Assembly (NCBI RefSeq): GCF_032854445.1
Contig: NC_088302.1
Location: 10,721,338-10,785,337, forward strand
Reading direction: 5' to 3'
Origin: Liolophura sinensis
Taxonomy: Eukaryota; Mollusca; Polyplacophora; Chitonida; Chitonidae
DNA length: 64,000 nt
Part shown: positions 38,601 through 45,844 of the stretch, in pieces
How the letters are laid out: every line of letters begins with the position of its first letter
Position numbering within the stretch: the stretch's first letter is position 1
Position numbers and translations under genes: made by a program
The notes under the pieces: model-generated
Seen by the model: the letters and a program-made list of their open reading frames with translations, nothing else
What the model was told of the DNA's origin: nothing
Databases searched by the model: none

Positions 38601-40392
38601 CTAATATCAGGAAATAAATTGTCGTTCATTACATATATTCATCGATATACAGAAATTACCACGTTTTCTCAGAACTGACGACCTACAGCTATATGAATAA
38701 ATAAACAGGTACATACACGTTGAGTTCCAGTTGCGTTTCACATAACCAAAACGCGACCATTTGCGTCGGGTCCCAAAGAATGGCATTGGCATCATAACAA
38801 ACCGGATACCACGTGGAATTCTCTGCGGACACGCGCACTTCAACCTGCCCCCTTCGTTCCTTCTCCCCACGGACTCTGACCAACTGATCCGCCGACTGGT
38901 GATGAATAGTCGTATTTGACAAGTCCCCTTGAACTGTTAAGAGACGATTTTTTTATGCATGACATATTTATTTATTCGATTACTGAAAAATTATTCATTT
39001 TTAATACAGATCTCAGGTTTGTGAGTGGACGAAAACGCCATTTTTGATATATAAAAGCATGGTCAACTTCAGCTTGTGTTATGTTTGATATACAGAGCCA
39101 GGGTCCACTTCAGCTTGTGTTATGTTTGATATACAGAGCCAGGGTCCACTTCACCTTGTGTAGTGTTTGATATACAGAGCCAATGTCCACTTCAGCTTGT
39201 GTTATGTTTGATATACAGAGCCAATGTCCACTTCAGCTTGTGTTATGTTTGATATAGAGAGCCAGGGTCCACTTCAGCTTGTGTTATGTTTGATATAGAG
39301 AGCCAGGGTCCACTTCAGCTTGTGTAGTGTTTGATATAGAGAGCCAATGTCCACTAAACTTGTGTTATGTTTGATATAGAAAGCCAGGGTCCACTTCAGC
39401 TTGTGTAGTGTTTGATATACAGAACCAGGGTCCACTTCAGCTTGTGTTATGTTTGATATACAGAGCCAGGGTCCACTTCAGCTTGTGTAGTGTTTGATAT
39501 ACAGAGCCAGGGTCCACTTCAGCTTGTGTTATGTTTGATATACAGAACCAGGGTCCACTTCAGCTTGTGTTATGTTTGATATAGAGAGCCAGGGTCCACT
39601 TCAGCTTGTGTAGTGTTTGATATACAGAGCCAGGGTCCACTTCAGCTTGTGTAGTGTTTGATATAGAGAGCCAATGTCCACTAAACTTGTGTTATGTTTG
39701 ATATAGAAAGCCAGGGTCCACTTCAGCTTGTGTAGTGTTTGATATACAGAACCAGGGTCCACTTCAGCTTGTGTTATGTTTGATATACAGAGCCAGGGTC
39801 CACTTCAGCTTGTGTAGTGTTTGATATACAGAACCAGGGTCCACTTCAGCTTGTGTTATGTTTGATATACAGAACCAGGGTCCACTTCAGCTTGTGTTAT
39901 GTTTGATATAGAGAGCCAGGGTCCACTTCAGCTTGTGTAGTGTTTGATATAGAGAGCCAGGGTCCACTTCAGCTTGTGTAGTGTTTGATATACAGAGCCA
40001 GGGTCCACTTCAGCTTGTGTAGTGTTTGATATACAGAACCAGGGTCCACTTCAGCTTGTGTAGTGTTTGATATACAGAGCCAGGGTCCACTTCAGCTTGT
40101 GTTATGTTTGATATAGAAAGCCAGGATAAATGTGCTAACACAAAATAAACATACATATACTACCACATATAGTACTAATACCTATCATGTCTATGAATAG
40201 CACAAATTGTGAAATTCGTGAAAGAAAGCCAAGAGGAAAATAGGCGAATACACACTTTGTAACAAGCTGAAATCTTGTCCCTGTCAGTGACTTACCTGTG
40301 AGAAGTAAGCCTGTGATACATGTACCAAGGGTGAGAATTGTGGATGGAGTCCACATGCCCGAAAACCGTACGTTAGATTCTTCTAGTCCCAT
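17640..40392 (-). CDS. Four-SRCR transmembrane receptor, minus-strand gene (near complete; terminal exon unresolved)
   Basis: Exons in transcription order: 40392-40296, 38933-38717, 35244-35084, 34898-34727, 34270-34104, 33061-32908, 31321-31140, 29314-29164, 21542-21364, 20041-19988, 18640-18536, 18049-17994, then an unresolved last exon. Their lengths sum to 1,695 nt (565 codons) in one continuous frame. Order: ATG and signal peptide, four group-A SRCR domains (six cysteines each, two exons each), a 54-nt linker, one transmembrane helix and a cytoplasmic tail. Every junction keeps phase; for example exon 3 ends in T and exon 4 begins GT, rebuilding the last SRCR1 cysteine. Inferred role: type I scavenger-like surface receptor. 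SRCR3 and SRCR4 pair with domains A and B of the plus-strand gene, so one gene arose from the other by inverted duplication with gain or loss of two domains. A possible last exon after 'gatctactttcag' near 17732 reads eight residues to TAG; no PPxY motif was seen. Confidence 0.85.
17994..18049 (-). CDS. Exon: cytoplasmic tail segment (candidate)
   Basis: Minus-strand acceptor 'atgtttgacttctag' and strong donor 'cct|gtaagt'; phase 1 in, 0 out; 56 nt. It encodes 'SNPGRSSTYLGGGFQP'. The position after the transmembrane exon, the GTAAGT donor and the RSST similarity to 10118-10191 support it. Confidence 0.5.
18536..18640 (-). CDS. Exon: transmembrane segment of the minus-strand SRCR receptor
   Basis: Minus-strand donor 'gcag|gtaact'; acceptor 'ggtacctactag'; phase 1 in and out; 105 nt. 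It encodes 'SSFFTVVSVIVMAFFGVVTY' then 'IVIRRCRG', a hydrophobic helix with a basic inner flank. An upstream alternative acceptor ('ttgcttacag', exon end 18659) would put the exon in a different frame given the incoming phase, so the shorter exon is preferred. Confidence 0.8.
18885..19320. repeat. Minisatellite, about 50-bp unit
   Basis: Units contain 'caccaatcctagtaacaaga' and 'tactgacacgacatatgaca'; the 'gtaacaaga' landmark recurs about every 50 bp. It lies in the intron before the transmembrane exon of the minus-strand receptor. Confidence 0.88.
19325..19850. repeat. Minisatellite, about 40-bp unit
   Basis: Units read 'cagtatgctgacaccgcaca' then 'caacagcacgtcaagccaca', with shorter variants lacking part of the second half. 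It adjoins the ~50-bp array; a shared 'ctgacac' core suggests one grew out of the other. Confidence 0.88.
19988..20041 (-). CDS. Exon: short extracellular linker (candidate)
   Basis: 54 nt between minus-strand acceptor 'tttctacag' and donor 'caa|gtaaga'; phase 1 in and out, so it can be included or skipped without a frame change. It encodes a small polar peptide with 'CRDGSSSCKAKPT'. It lies between the SRCR4 exons and the transmembrane exon, where a stalk would be. No matching exon was found in the plus-strand gene. Confidence 0.5.
20963..21182 (+). mobile_element. Two degenerate SINE heads in tandem
   Basis: Two copies about 115 bp apart, each with 'cttgtggttagcg', 'cagcgcaatgacgtataaat' and 'gaaatattgtttagtac'. 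In both, the SINE middle is deleted at the same place, so one is probably a tandem duplicate of an already deleted copy. Confidence 0.65.
21364..21542 (-). CDS. Exon: second half of SRCR domain 4
   Basis: Minus-strand acceptor 'gattttatgttttag', donor 'caaag|gtgggt'; phase 2 in, 1 out; 179 nt. It encodes 'STQAKVLSTDIRPLSTGPVF', 'VTCTGKE', 'ILSCPY', 'SNCSHDLAVAIEC'. Very close to plus-strand exon 7429-7601. Confidence 0.92.
21665..21940. repeat. Minisatellite, about 32-bp unit
   Basis: Seven to eight copies of 'tttaaacagacaatgtcctt' plus 'ctgatatgaacc', some truncated. It lies at the 3' end of the large intron 8 of the minus-strand receptor. Confidence 0.88.
22196..22350 (-). mobile_element. 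SINE, reverse orientation
   Basis: Plus strand reads 'cgaccacccgcaggttgttg', 'gaagaccttccaacgtacaa', 'gagaggaagccaggaggacc' and 'gtgatcgcattggtgagagg', the reverse complement of SINE body and head. Confidence 0.8.
23053..27741. repeat. Higher-order satellite: four 1.17-kb units built on a 17-bp monomer
   Basis: Four near-identical units start at 'cgcttgattaaatctaccat' at 23053, 24221, 25389 and 26574: lengths 1168, 1168, 1185 and 1168. Each has a roughly 300-bp non-repetitive leader, then about 45 copies of a 17-bp monomer ('ggaaagctgtggagtta' and variants with ggtgtta), then a roughly 100-bp trailer with 'ttaaataaaatgaaatg'. Unit 3 is longer by exactly 17 bp, one monomer. Unit 4 has lost and gained monomers at different points. 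The recurring 91- or 74-codon frames inside are repeat products, not genes. It fills much of intron 8 of the minus-strand receptor. Confidence 0.95.
27920..28735. repeat. Minisatellite, 'gactatacaggacact' type, ~14-17 bp
   Basis: About 50 loosely conserved copies of 'ctgactatacagga' with spacers of varying length. It follows the higher-order array by about 180 bp within the same intron. No homology with the 17-bp monomer is evident. Confidence 0.88.
29164..29314 (-). CDS. Exon: first half of SRCR domain 4
   Basis: Minus-strand acceptor 'atgacatacag', donor 'ggag|gtaggc'; phase 1 in, 2 out; 151 nt. It encodes 'MRLVGGPSSTSGRLEVSVNG', 'RWGTVC' and 'AAKVACRQMGLRR'. The real frame differs from the longest open frame here. 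Length and phases are identical to plus-strand exon 6757-6907. Confidence 0.92.
29345..31135. other. Intron 7 of the minus-strand receptor, without recognised features
   Basis: AT-rich; no coding frame or repeat array seen. This and the short introns 3 and 4-5 boundaries are the main parts of the gene's introns without a clear minisatellite. Confidence 0.5.
31140..31321 (-). CDS. Exon: second half of SRCR domain 3
   Basis: Minus-strand acceptor 'cttccattcag', donor 'cgctta|gtaagt'; phase 2 in, 1 out; 182 nt. It encodes 'WPNEGFGLADLNTIVWPYAF', 'NCKGNETSLLTC' and 'GLCTHDKDVAVSC'. Length equals plus-strand exon 5943-6124. Confidence 0.92.
31735..32610. repeat. Minisatellite, 43-bp unit in alternating variants
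   Basis: Units read 'agggatgttggggtgacaca' then 'cactacagggtgggaacactgtc'; two variants (with 'gggcggcacacagtacaatg' and with 'gggtgacacacactacaggg') alternate in the second half, giving an 86-bp dimer. The frames across it, up to 155 codons, come from the repeat. It is in intron 6 of the minus-strand receptor. Confidence 0.9.
32611..32795. repeat. Minisatellite, about 46-bp unit
   Basis: Four copies of 'cgaagagggatgtgttggcc' then 'gcgcagactacagcggtggcacactg', continuing from the 43-bp array and sharing its 'agggatgt' and 'actaca' blocks. Confidence 0.85.
32908..33061 (-). CDS. Exon: first half of SRCR domain 3
   Basis: Minus-strand acceptor 'ttgcactgcag', donor 'aggag|gtaaaa'; phase 1 in, 2 out; 154 nt. 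It encodes 'RDYEVRLVGGDGKVGRVEMK', 'WWTFCSQGFSDREAGVVC' and ends 'RERRHFPRR'. Compared with the plus-strand copy (WGTIC, QKLGYFR) the core glycine is tryptophan and the end is rewritten and two codons longer. The donor is weaker than in the other exons. The frame is nonetheless intact. Confidence 0.87.
33780..34103. repeat. Minisatellite, ~39-bp unit, abutting exon 5
   Basis: Units of the form 'ttcccgactgataatttacg' then 'acctgcgtgagggcacat'. The copies nearest 34104 contain the end of exon 5 and its donor: 'aaaacgagcacacaattccg' near 34035 and 'aaaactagcacacaattccg' near 34074, against the exon's own 'aaaacgaacacacaattcc'. Confidence 0.8.
34104..34270 (-). CDS. Exon: second half of SRCR domain 2
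   Basis: Minus-strand acceptor 'gtctgttccag', strong donor 'tttt|gtgagt'; phase 2 in, 1 out; 167 nt. It encodes 'TYVRAIPGSAIFTWDNRPDI', 'FKCSGTEESLSEC', 'HVCNGPVGIVC', giving four cysteines. Confidence 0.88.
34380..34665. repeat. Minisatellite, ~60-bp unit, intron 4
   Basis: Repeats of 'agaaaccaacacaggtggta' and 'tatttgcgactcggagcca' with varying spacers, between exons 5 and 4 of the minus-strand receptor. Confidence 0.8.
34727..34898 (-). CDS. Exon: first half of SRCR domain 2
   Basis: Minus-strand acceptor 'attccttgtag', donor 'cccag|gtggga'; phase 1 in, 2 out; 172 nt. It encodes 'RTTGRLEVYLRGNWTPVC' and 'DNVAKVACREMRQPR', with a longer, less conserved opening than domains 3 and 4. Confidence 0.88.
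35084..35244 (-). CDS. Exon: second half of SRCR domain 1
   Basis: Minus-strand acceptor 'tctctttttcag', donor 'gaat|gtaaga'; phase 2 in, 1 out; 161 nt. It encodes 'PGANFTLLSFRCRGNESRLI', 'ECPH', 'IPCNFTAFVE'. The final cysteine codon TGT is rebuilt across the junction (T plus GT from exon 4). Confidence 0.87.
35811..35935 (-). mobile_element. SINE, 3' part, reverse orientation
   Basis: Plus strand reads 'ttttcgccattctcaagaat', 'ccatcattatggtaggagga' and 'cacgaccatccgcagggtac'; it lies in intron 2 of the minus-strand receptor. Confidence 0.7.
36406..36659 (+). CDS. Unidentified open frame with exon-like features
   Basis: A 122-codon frame (36291-36659) whose later part reads 'HNLSISNIHLYWAEDPPLHV' and contains two cysteines ('GRTCTHM', 'TFSCDS') and several NxT/S sites. 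The beginning recalls 'QNLTIEISMFWDNE' of the fucolectin-like exon at 54.4 kb, but the rest does not align well. It lies antisense in intron 2 of the minus-strand receptor. No domain can be named. Confidence 0.2.
37071..37265. mobile_element. Palindromic MITE, family A copy 2
   Basis: Same layout as 13696-13910: 'gatcccacaaaacatttgtg', 'aacacgttgtcaaaatg', 'caatttacagggct', and at the far end 'tgacttgagtcagaaatggc' followed by 'tttgtgg'. More diverged than copy 1. Confidence 0.65.
38030..38182 (+). CDS. Unidentified frame ending 'DIWGLKPNS'
   Basis: Reads 'YRVRFSYRTRIGWVSFLKGQ' then 'VDIWGLKPNS' and a stop. It looks like the end of a globular domain, and 'DIWGLK' recurs in a minus-strand frame at 45475-45660. 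No family is recognised; it could be an exon remnant or part of an undefined repeat. Confidence 0.2.
   Translation, partial: KHAYVVETIQVVQKENVQPKYRVRFSYRTRIGWVSFLKGQVDIWGLKPNS
38717..38933 (-). CDS. Exon: first half of SRCR domain 1
   Basis: Minus-strand acceptor 'gtctcttaacag', donor 'acgt|gtatgt'; phase 1 in, 2 out; 217 nt. After an N-terminal spacer it encodes 'DQLVRVRGEKERRGQVEVRV', 'WYPVC', 'MVAFWLCETQLELN'. The most divergent of the four domains but with the expected two cysteines and intron position. Confidence 0.85.
39033..40130. repeat. Minisatellite, 41-bp unit x about 27
   Basis: Highly regular copies of 'gtttgatatacagagccagg' then 'gtccacttcagcttgtgttat', with alternating tgttat/tgtagt and gagcc/gaacc variants; successive 'gtttgat' at 39083 and 39124 give 41 bp. 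Longer blocks of several units recur in the same order, a sign of segmental amplification. It fills most of intron 1 of the minus-strand receptor. Confidence 0.95.
40296..40392 (-). CDS. Exon 1: start codon and signal peptide of the minus-strand SRCR receptor
   Basis: ATG at 40392; 97 nt to the donor 'cacag|gtaagt'; phase 1 out, matching exon 2. It reads 'MGLEESNVRFSGMWTPST' followed by a hydrophobic 'ILTLGTCITGLLLTG', typical of a secretory signal. A second in-frame ATG at codon 13 would give a more compact signal peptide and may be the real start. Confidence 0.75.
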
Positions 40393-41054
40393 GAGTCAAT
40401 CCAAACCTTCCACACCATTCCCTCTTCAGGTCACCAGTGGATATTAACTAACTATGAGTCTGCGTTTGGTATGAATCATGTTTTTAGTCAACCTTAAAAA
40501 CCAAAAATGCTTGTATTTGTGAGCAGTGAACAGATTAGGCTACAGCATGATGTACAATATTCGTTCCAACCCAGTGACTGTAAGTCGCGTCAAAGGCCAA
40601 TCCACATGTATAAAATGAGGGAATGGTGTGGCTTACAAATATTCATGTATACACACACACACAAAAACATACAAACATGGCTTAGAAACACACTTTCGTC
40701 TTACAATAACTCCCAACCTATATATAGACATAAAATGAAACTTCTAGAGGCAATGGTGCGAAACATCATAACCATTGCTTTGTTCGGCTATGTTATGTTA
40801 ATAGATATGCTCAGGGTGTAGATGCCTACATTGCGAAATCCTTACTGAATAGTTGTTATCATTTTGAGACGATTAACAAAAGCAAATAAAATCAAGTTTA
40901 AATTTCCATGAACAAATTTATAAACCATTCAGACTTGGACACCTGTTTAAAAGTGAATCTCTGCTCTTAAAGTGCCATCCATCTTCTCCAAAAGATGCTG
41001 AACGTGGAAGTGGTTCAAGAGTAATGCCGAATGCATATGCTCAACTTTATTATT

Positions 41055-41385
41055 ATTTTTTTTGGACTGAACTGGTTTTCGTTTAACGACAAACCCAAAA
41101 ATTTTTAACGTAGTCATGGTGATCATTTTTTTTCTCGGTGTGCCCAGAAGTTAATCACTGACGTTTAGGAGGTCACTAGCGAACTTGCTCGCATGTGACA
41201 AACAGATAGGTGAAAGACAAGTGGACTGAAATGACCAAGGTACCGTCATGCGCTGATTATTATCAGCGAAACTCCACAGGAGGTGAGGGCAAGAGGGCTT
41301 AAAGTTCCCTGTCCGGGTTTGAACCCGCACATTCTCTATCCTAGGTAATGAAAGGCAAACCCCTTAACCCCTCAGCCACGCTTCT
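41055..41385 (-). mobile_element. tRNA-derived SINE relic of a second family
   Basis: The minus strand has 'gcgtggctgaggggttaagg' (A-box-like) and 'gcgggttcaaacccg' (B-box-like) about 50 bp apart, as in a Leu/Ser-type tRNA head, followed by a body with 'ttgggtttgtcgttaaacg'. Different from the common SINE of this window. Confidence 0.6.
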
Positions 41386-41389
41386 CACT

Positions 41390-43030
41390 TCCCCAATCCC
41401 ATCAATTAGAGAACTAAAAACATCAGAAAGAATCATAGATGTCACTCAGTCATATGTGACACGATGACGGAATCCCAGTTCCCAGTGTCCACTTCTCGCA
41501 AACCACTGGTAATGTTAGCCATGCTCTGACATGCTTCCACAGGACTATCTCAGATCTACAACAAGACTTTAAAGGATATATTTTTTGCATATATATTTGA
41601 GTATTCATTAATAATACTTCTGTTTTATGCATTTTTAACCATTTATCGGGAATATTCGGAAATGACGTCATCGATGAACCTACGGGGATTACAGGATCAG
41701 CTTAGCACTCCCAATTCGCAAAATGAAGATATCTAAACAGAGCAGACTAAAATAAAACTGGAACCTACACAGGAAGTTTTACATGTAACGGACACATTGT
41801 TGGAAGAAGATGAAGATTGCAGGCATAAAATGCGATTACAAACTAATTTCTTGATTGATTCGGCTGACTGATATTTAACTCTGTGCCCCAAAACTTGCCA
41901 TTATGTGAAGACGAGTGACTTATGACTAACACTATTCGACCAAGGAGAGAAAGATGTGTGAACAATTTTAGTGGTGTAGTTCTTCTGGTTCGCTCTGTTA
42001 TTTTAAAAGGCATTACATTTTTACTTAGTGAGAATACTGATGGAATGTGGTTCGAGTCTGTAATTTTTCTGCTATCCGACCACGAGGAGTTGTTAGGTGT
42101 GTTTGCATAGACTGTGCCTTTTTTCAGTTCCTAAGCACTGTTTATATGGCGCATGCAACTCACTACAGAATTCATTCAACATTTGAATGCATCTAACTCT
42201 AAAAAGAATAAATCAACAATAAGTGTTGTACATATTATATAACATCCATACATATTAAAACAAATTTGTAGCGCAAGGTAAACTAAAATATATTTTAGTT
42301 ACCGGTATATAATTATAATTTCAAATATAATTTGTGGATCTGTATGGGATTAAGTTTGAAAGTGTATACATATACATTGATTTATTTTTTTATTTGATTG
42401 ATGTTTTACGCCGTACTCAAGAATATTTCACTTATACGACGGCGACCAGAAATCGACAATGTTTGGACATTTGACATTCTTATTTGATATTATAGGTGAG
42501 TAACGTAGACAGTTAAATGCCTTCTGCCTGTGAATTGAGATTTGTGCTTTCAAATTACAGAGCATATTGGAAAGATTCAGTTAGCATTCATTAATCTGAC
42601 CAATGTCCAGTAAAGTGCTTTGGTACTCAAGAATGCCAAGGCTCGTAAAGTGCTTGATACTCAGGAATGCTGATTAGCGTGGTGCTTACAAATTGATATC
42701 ATGTAATTATTGCAATAGTCAGTCTGACCATCTCTTTGTGGCTGTTCTCTCTCTTTGGCACAGTTCATGCCTGCCAGTCTGCTACACTCCAACCGCCTCC
42801 AACTTAACGCCTGTCATAATGTATTGAACACATATAGACTGGGTTGTTGTCGTAAGGCCCATAGGCACTCACGTCGGACAGGGGCTTATGTATCCAATTC
42901 GCACAAAGCACATTTCAGTTCGGACCCGAATCAGATTTCTTTCCGTCGAGGATCGAAAAGTTATGGGCCTTGTGAGCAATTTGGTGGAGCTAAAAAACAC
43001 TTATTAAGTCGGTAATCTAAACATAATTAT
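41390..43030. other. No recognised genes; one SINE fragment
   Basis: A reverse SINE tail lies at 42379-42450 ('tttgattgatgttttacgcc', 'tcaagaatatttcacttata'). A frame at 42755-43015 has no recognisable domain and lacks clear splice sites. Confidence 0.5.
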
Positions 43031-43035
43031 AATCA

Positions 43036-43690
43036 TTGTCAACCAAAATGGACGTTCCAGGTCAATGATCGCTAGGCAATTCCCAAGACAACGTTTTAAC
43101 ACAAACCACCAAAGAACTAAGAAAATATATAGGACAGAATCATCCAAAGAGAAGCAGTTAGCAGTTTCCAGTGTTGTTGGAAAGACGTAAGGAATATTCC
43201 AGGAGAATAAATGAAATTAGTATTTAATTCGTGTTCCATATAAGTTTCCCATGATCAAAATAACTACCTCAGTTGCGCTTTGATTGCAACTGTTCATATA
43301 TCCAACGTGGTGGTCTAATTCAACATGATGAATATACAGTTCCTAGCCTGTAGGTGAATCCGTGCGTCGTAGTAGACATTCCTACACCAGCCGTCAACCA
43401 ATTAGGATGTTCCAGGTCAATAATCGCAAGGCCAAATCCTAAGACGACGTATAACACATAACACCAAAGAACATAGAAAGTATATAAAGTACAAAAATAG
43501 GACGGAATCATGCAGAAAGTACCAGATTTCAATGATGTAGGAGAGACGTAGCATATGTTGTAGGGGACTGAGAGAAATCAGTATTCAAATGGTGTACCGA
43601 TACTAGAATACCAGTTTTCGATAACAAAATATGTATCTCAGTTGCACTTTGATTGTGACTGTTCATAAATCCAACGTGGGGATCGAATCC
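43036..43690. repeat. Diverged tandem duplication, ~360-bp unit
   Basis: Blocks in 43036-43310 recur in order at 43398-43690: 'ttccaggtcaatgatcgc', 'accaccaaagaac', 'aggacagaatcatcc', 'ttgattgcaactgttcatat'. The minus strand of the later copy carries a hydrophobic frame (43532-43320) with 'LGFGLAIIDLEHPNWLTAG', reminiscent of the first helix of claudin/PMP22-type proteins; the other copy keeps 'LAIIDLERPFWLT' with a broken context. Confidence 0.6.
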
Positions 43691-43865
43691 AGAGATTCTG
43701 GACGTTCTGTCCATATTTACTTAAAACAGAATTATATTTATTGCAAAACTTAAGGAACTTGGAGTGAAGGCGTTTTTGATGGAATAACCTTGACACACTA
43801 GTTTTTGCAGTAATAAATTCGGTGATTCCGATGAAAAACCTTAATATACCTAAATATCTAACGAA

Positions 43866-44828
43866 TGGACCCACATTCGTGCGGCTAATACTTTATAATC
43901 CTGCAATTACACTGCGGCCAATCTTAAACCCAAGTGCTCTTGATAATAGTTTGTCAACAATTCTGACAGTTCCTGTGAATGTAGCGAGTTTAAGCAAATA
44001 TATATGTACTCACTTAAATGTCTAATTACAGCTATTTTAGGGGTTCTAGTTTATTTATTTTTTGTAGAAAATAAACCTATCAGAAACTGACGCTTGTTTG
44101 TTTTTTACTTAAGGGTTCTATACCAATCCTGTGGCTGAGTAAATTTCAGAAATATGTATATCTCGCGTGAATGACATAAGAGCACGTGACCTTGGAGGCA
44201 CAGAACATTCTCTATAGCAAACTTCATTCAGAAGCACGGTTAACTAATTAACTTCCTGTTAATTAAAAACTATGACAATACATGAAAGCTGAACATAGAG
44301 AGTACGTCCATAATGCAATAGAAGGGATTGGAACCATTGGCCAAACTATCTTAATTTATCACTGCGAGGCGCCTCTCATTAACGATTCAGCGGCGAAAGC
44401 CACCAAAATAGTCCTTAGACGTGGCCCCAGGACGATCAATGTAGTTGTTGTTGTAGCCTACTCACTGCCCTGTGACTAGTACCTTGTTTCTTTTATCAAC
44501 TAATATACTGTATTGTATTCGGCAATGACTGACAGACTGTTTTGAGTAACATGACTGATTTGATTTACAGGGTTAATGTGTAAATATGTTTCTGGTATCA
44601 CTCGAGATTGCATGTTGGCTGTTTTCCTTTCACGGAACTAAATTTTGTTCACCTTGCGTGTATGTTCGGGAGAGATTGCTTATCATTGTAGAAATAAGGC
44701 AGGTCTCTGGAACAACTTTGTTGCCTGTCAGAATTGTTGACAAACTATTATCAAGAGCACTTGGGTTTAAGATTGGCCGCAGTGTAATTACAGGATTATA
44801 AAGTATTAGCCGCACGAAGGTGGGTCCA
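43866..44828. mobile_element. Non-autonomous DNA transposon with 104-bp terminal inverted repeats
   Basis: Left arm 43866-43969 and right arm 44725-44828 are inverted copies with few mismatches, from 'tggacccacattcgtgcggc' to 'tgtcaacaattctgacag'. Direct repeats 'atctaacgaa' flank the element at 43856-43865 and 44832-44841 (three extra bases on the right), consistent with a target duplication of about 10 bp. Long TIRs with a 9-11 bp duplication are typical of Mutator-like elements. The interior (about 755 bp) has no transposase frame. Family assignment is inference. Confidence 0.8.
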
Positions 44829-45474
44829 CTGATCTAACGAAGCACTGACGAAGCCACGCTGACCAGTGTTACTAAACGGTAGGTCCAACGGATCTGTGAC
44901 TATCGGCTGCAAAAACATTAGGTTTTAAGCGATGGCATTGTTAGATTTTCAACGCCTACATTCTTGATGTGAAGATGAAATGAATTTTTTCTGACGCCTA
45001 GCAATCCGCTAATACTTCGTTACCTAATTCCGGTAAATCAGTGTAAATTCGAGCCGTCAGTGATTTGTGAATAACTTTGGCCAAAGTTGTTTGTCTGCGA
45101 ACGGAATGTACGAGATACAAACGGACCCCGTGGGTGTGCACACATACTGCAATTGATGTCCTAGTGCACACGCGCCTAGCAGGATCGAAGTACGGCAATT
45201 TCTATTGCAGTACGCCCATCTCGTTTTAAAAATGCTGTCACTCCGTCTAATTGCAGAAGGAGATGGCTGCCAGAAAATTTTGAGCAGGCTCGAAGTTCTA
45301 GAGCACCACTTCCTGTCCGAACCCGTCCATGAAGACCGTTAAAAAGTTGCTACAACACCCACTCCGTTCGCACGCAGTTCTAAGAACATAGTGAGAATTT
45401 GTCTGGTGTGATGTAGATATTATGGAGATGCTAAAACACGCCGCAGCAGTACACTCTAAAACTTCAACTACTTA

Positions 45475-45660
45475 GGTAAATTGGTGATAATTTTTACCAC
45501 CTCAGATTTACCCTCATAGGGCTTTGTCCACTTCGCTTTCAGACCCCAAATGTCAAACAACCAGTTGTTTTTAATTTCCAAAGAGTCCCATTCTTGGACA
45601 AGGAATTTTCCTGATCCATCTTCTCCTGTTGTTCTCGGAAACTTGGTGACAATAAATGCT
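45475..45660 (-). CDS. Unidentified coding-like segment with 'DIWGLK' motif
   Basis: After a minus-strand acceptor-like 'gtaagaacacacag' a frame reads 'RAFIVTKFPRTTGEDGSGKF', 'NNWLFDIWGLKAKW', and stops after 'IITNLPK'. Composition looks protein-like, and a fragment similar to its start ('MFIVTKVSQN', minus strand) occurs near 53250. No family recognised. Confidence 0.3.
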
Positions 45661-45844
45661 CTCCTGTGTGTTCTTACACGAAGCTCCCTGGAGACTCTTG
45701 ACTTTCACGAATAAGACTTATGCCATTTCATTTCATTTCATTTACACACTCCAACCACCCGGGTGGTACGGAAGGTACAGCATCATACATATTTACATAA
45801 CATGGCGGCTATACACAACGGCAACGCCGAATATCATCTAAAAC

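Noticed and set aside
41290-41385. Functional tRNA gene on the minus strand
   Set aside because: A- and B-box-like blocks are present but the stems do not form and it runs into a SINE body; treated as a SINE head.
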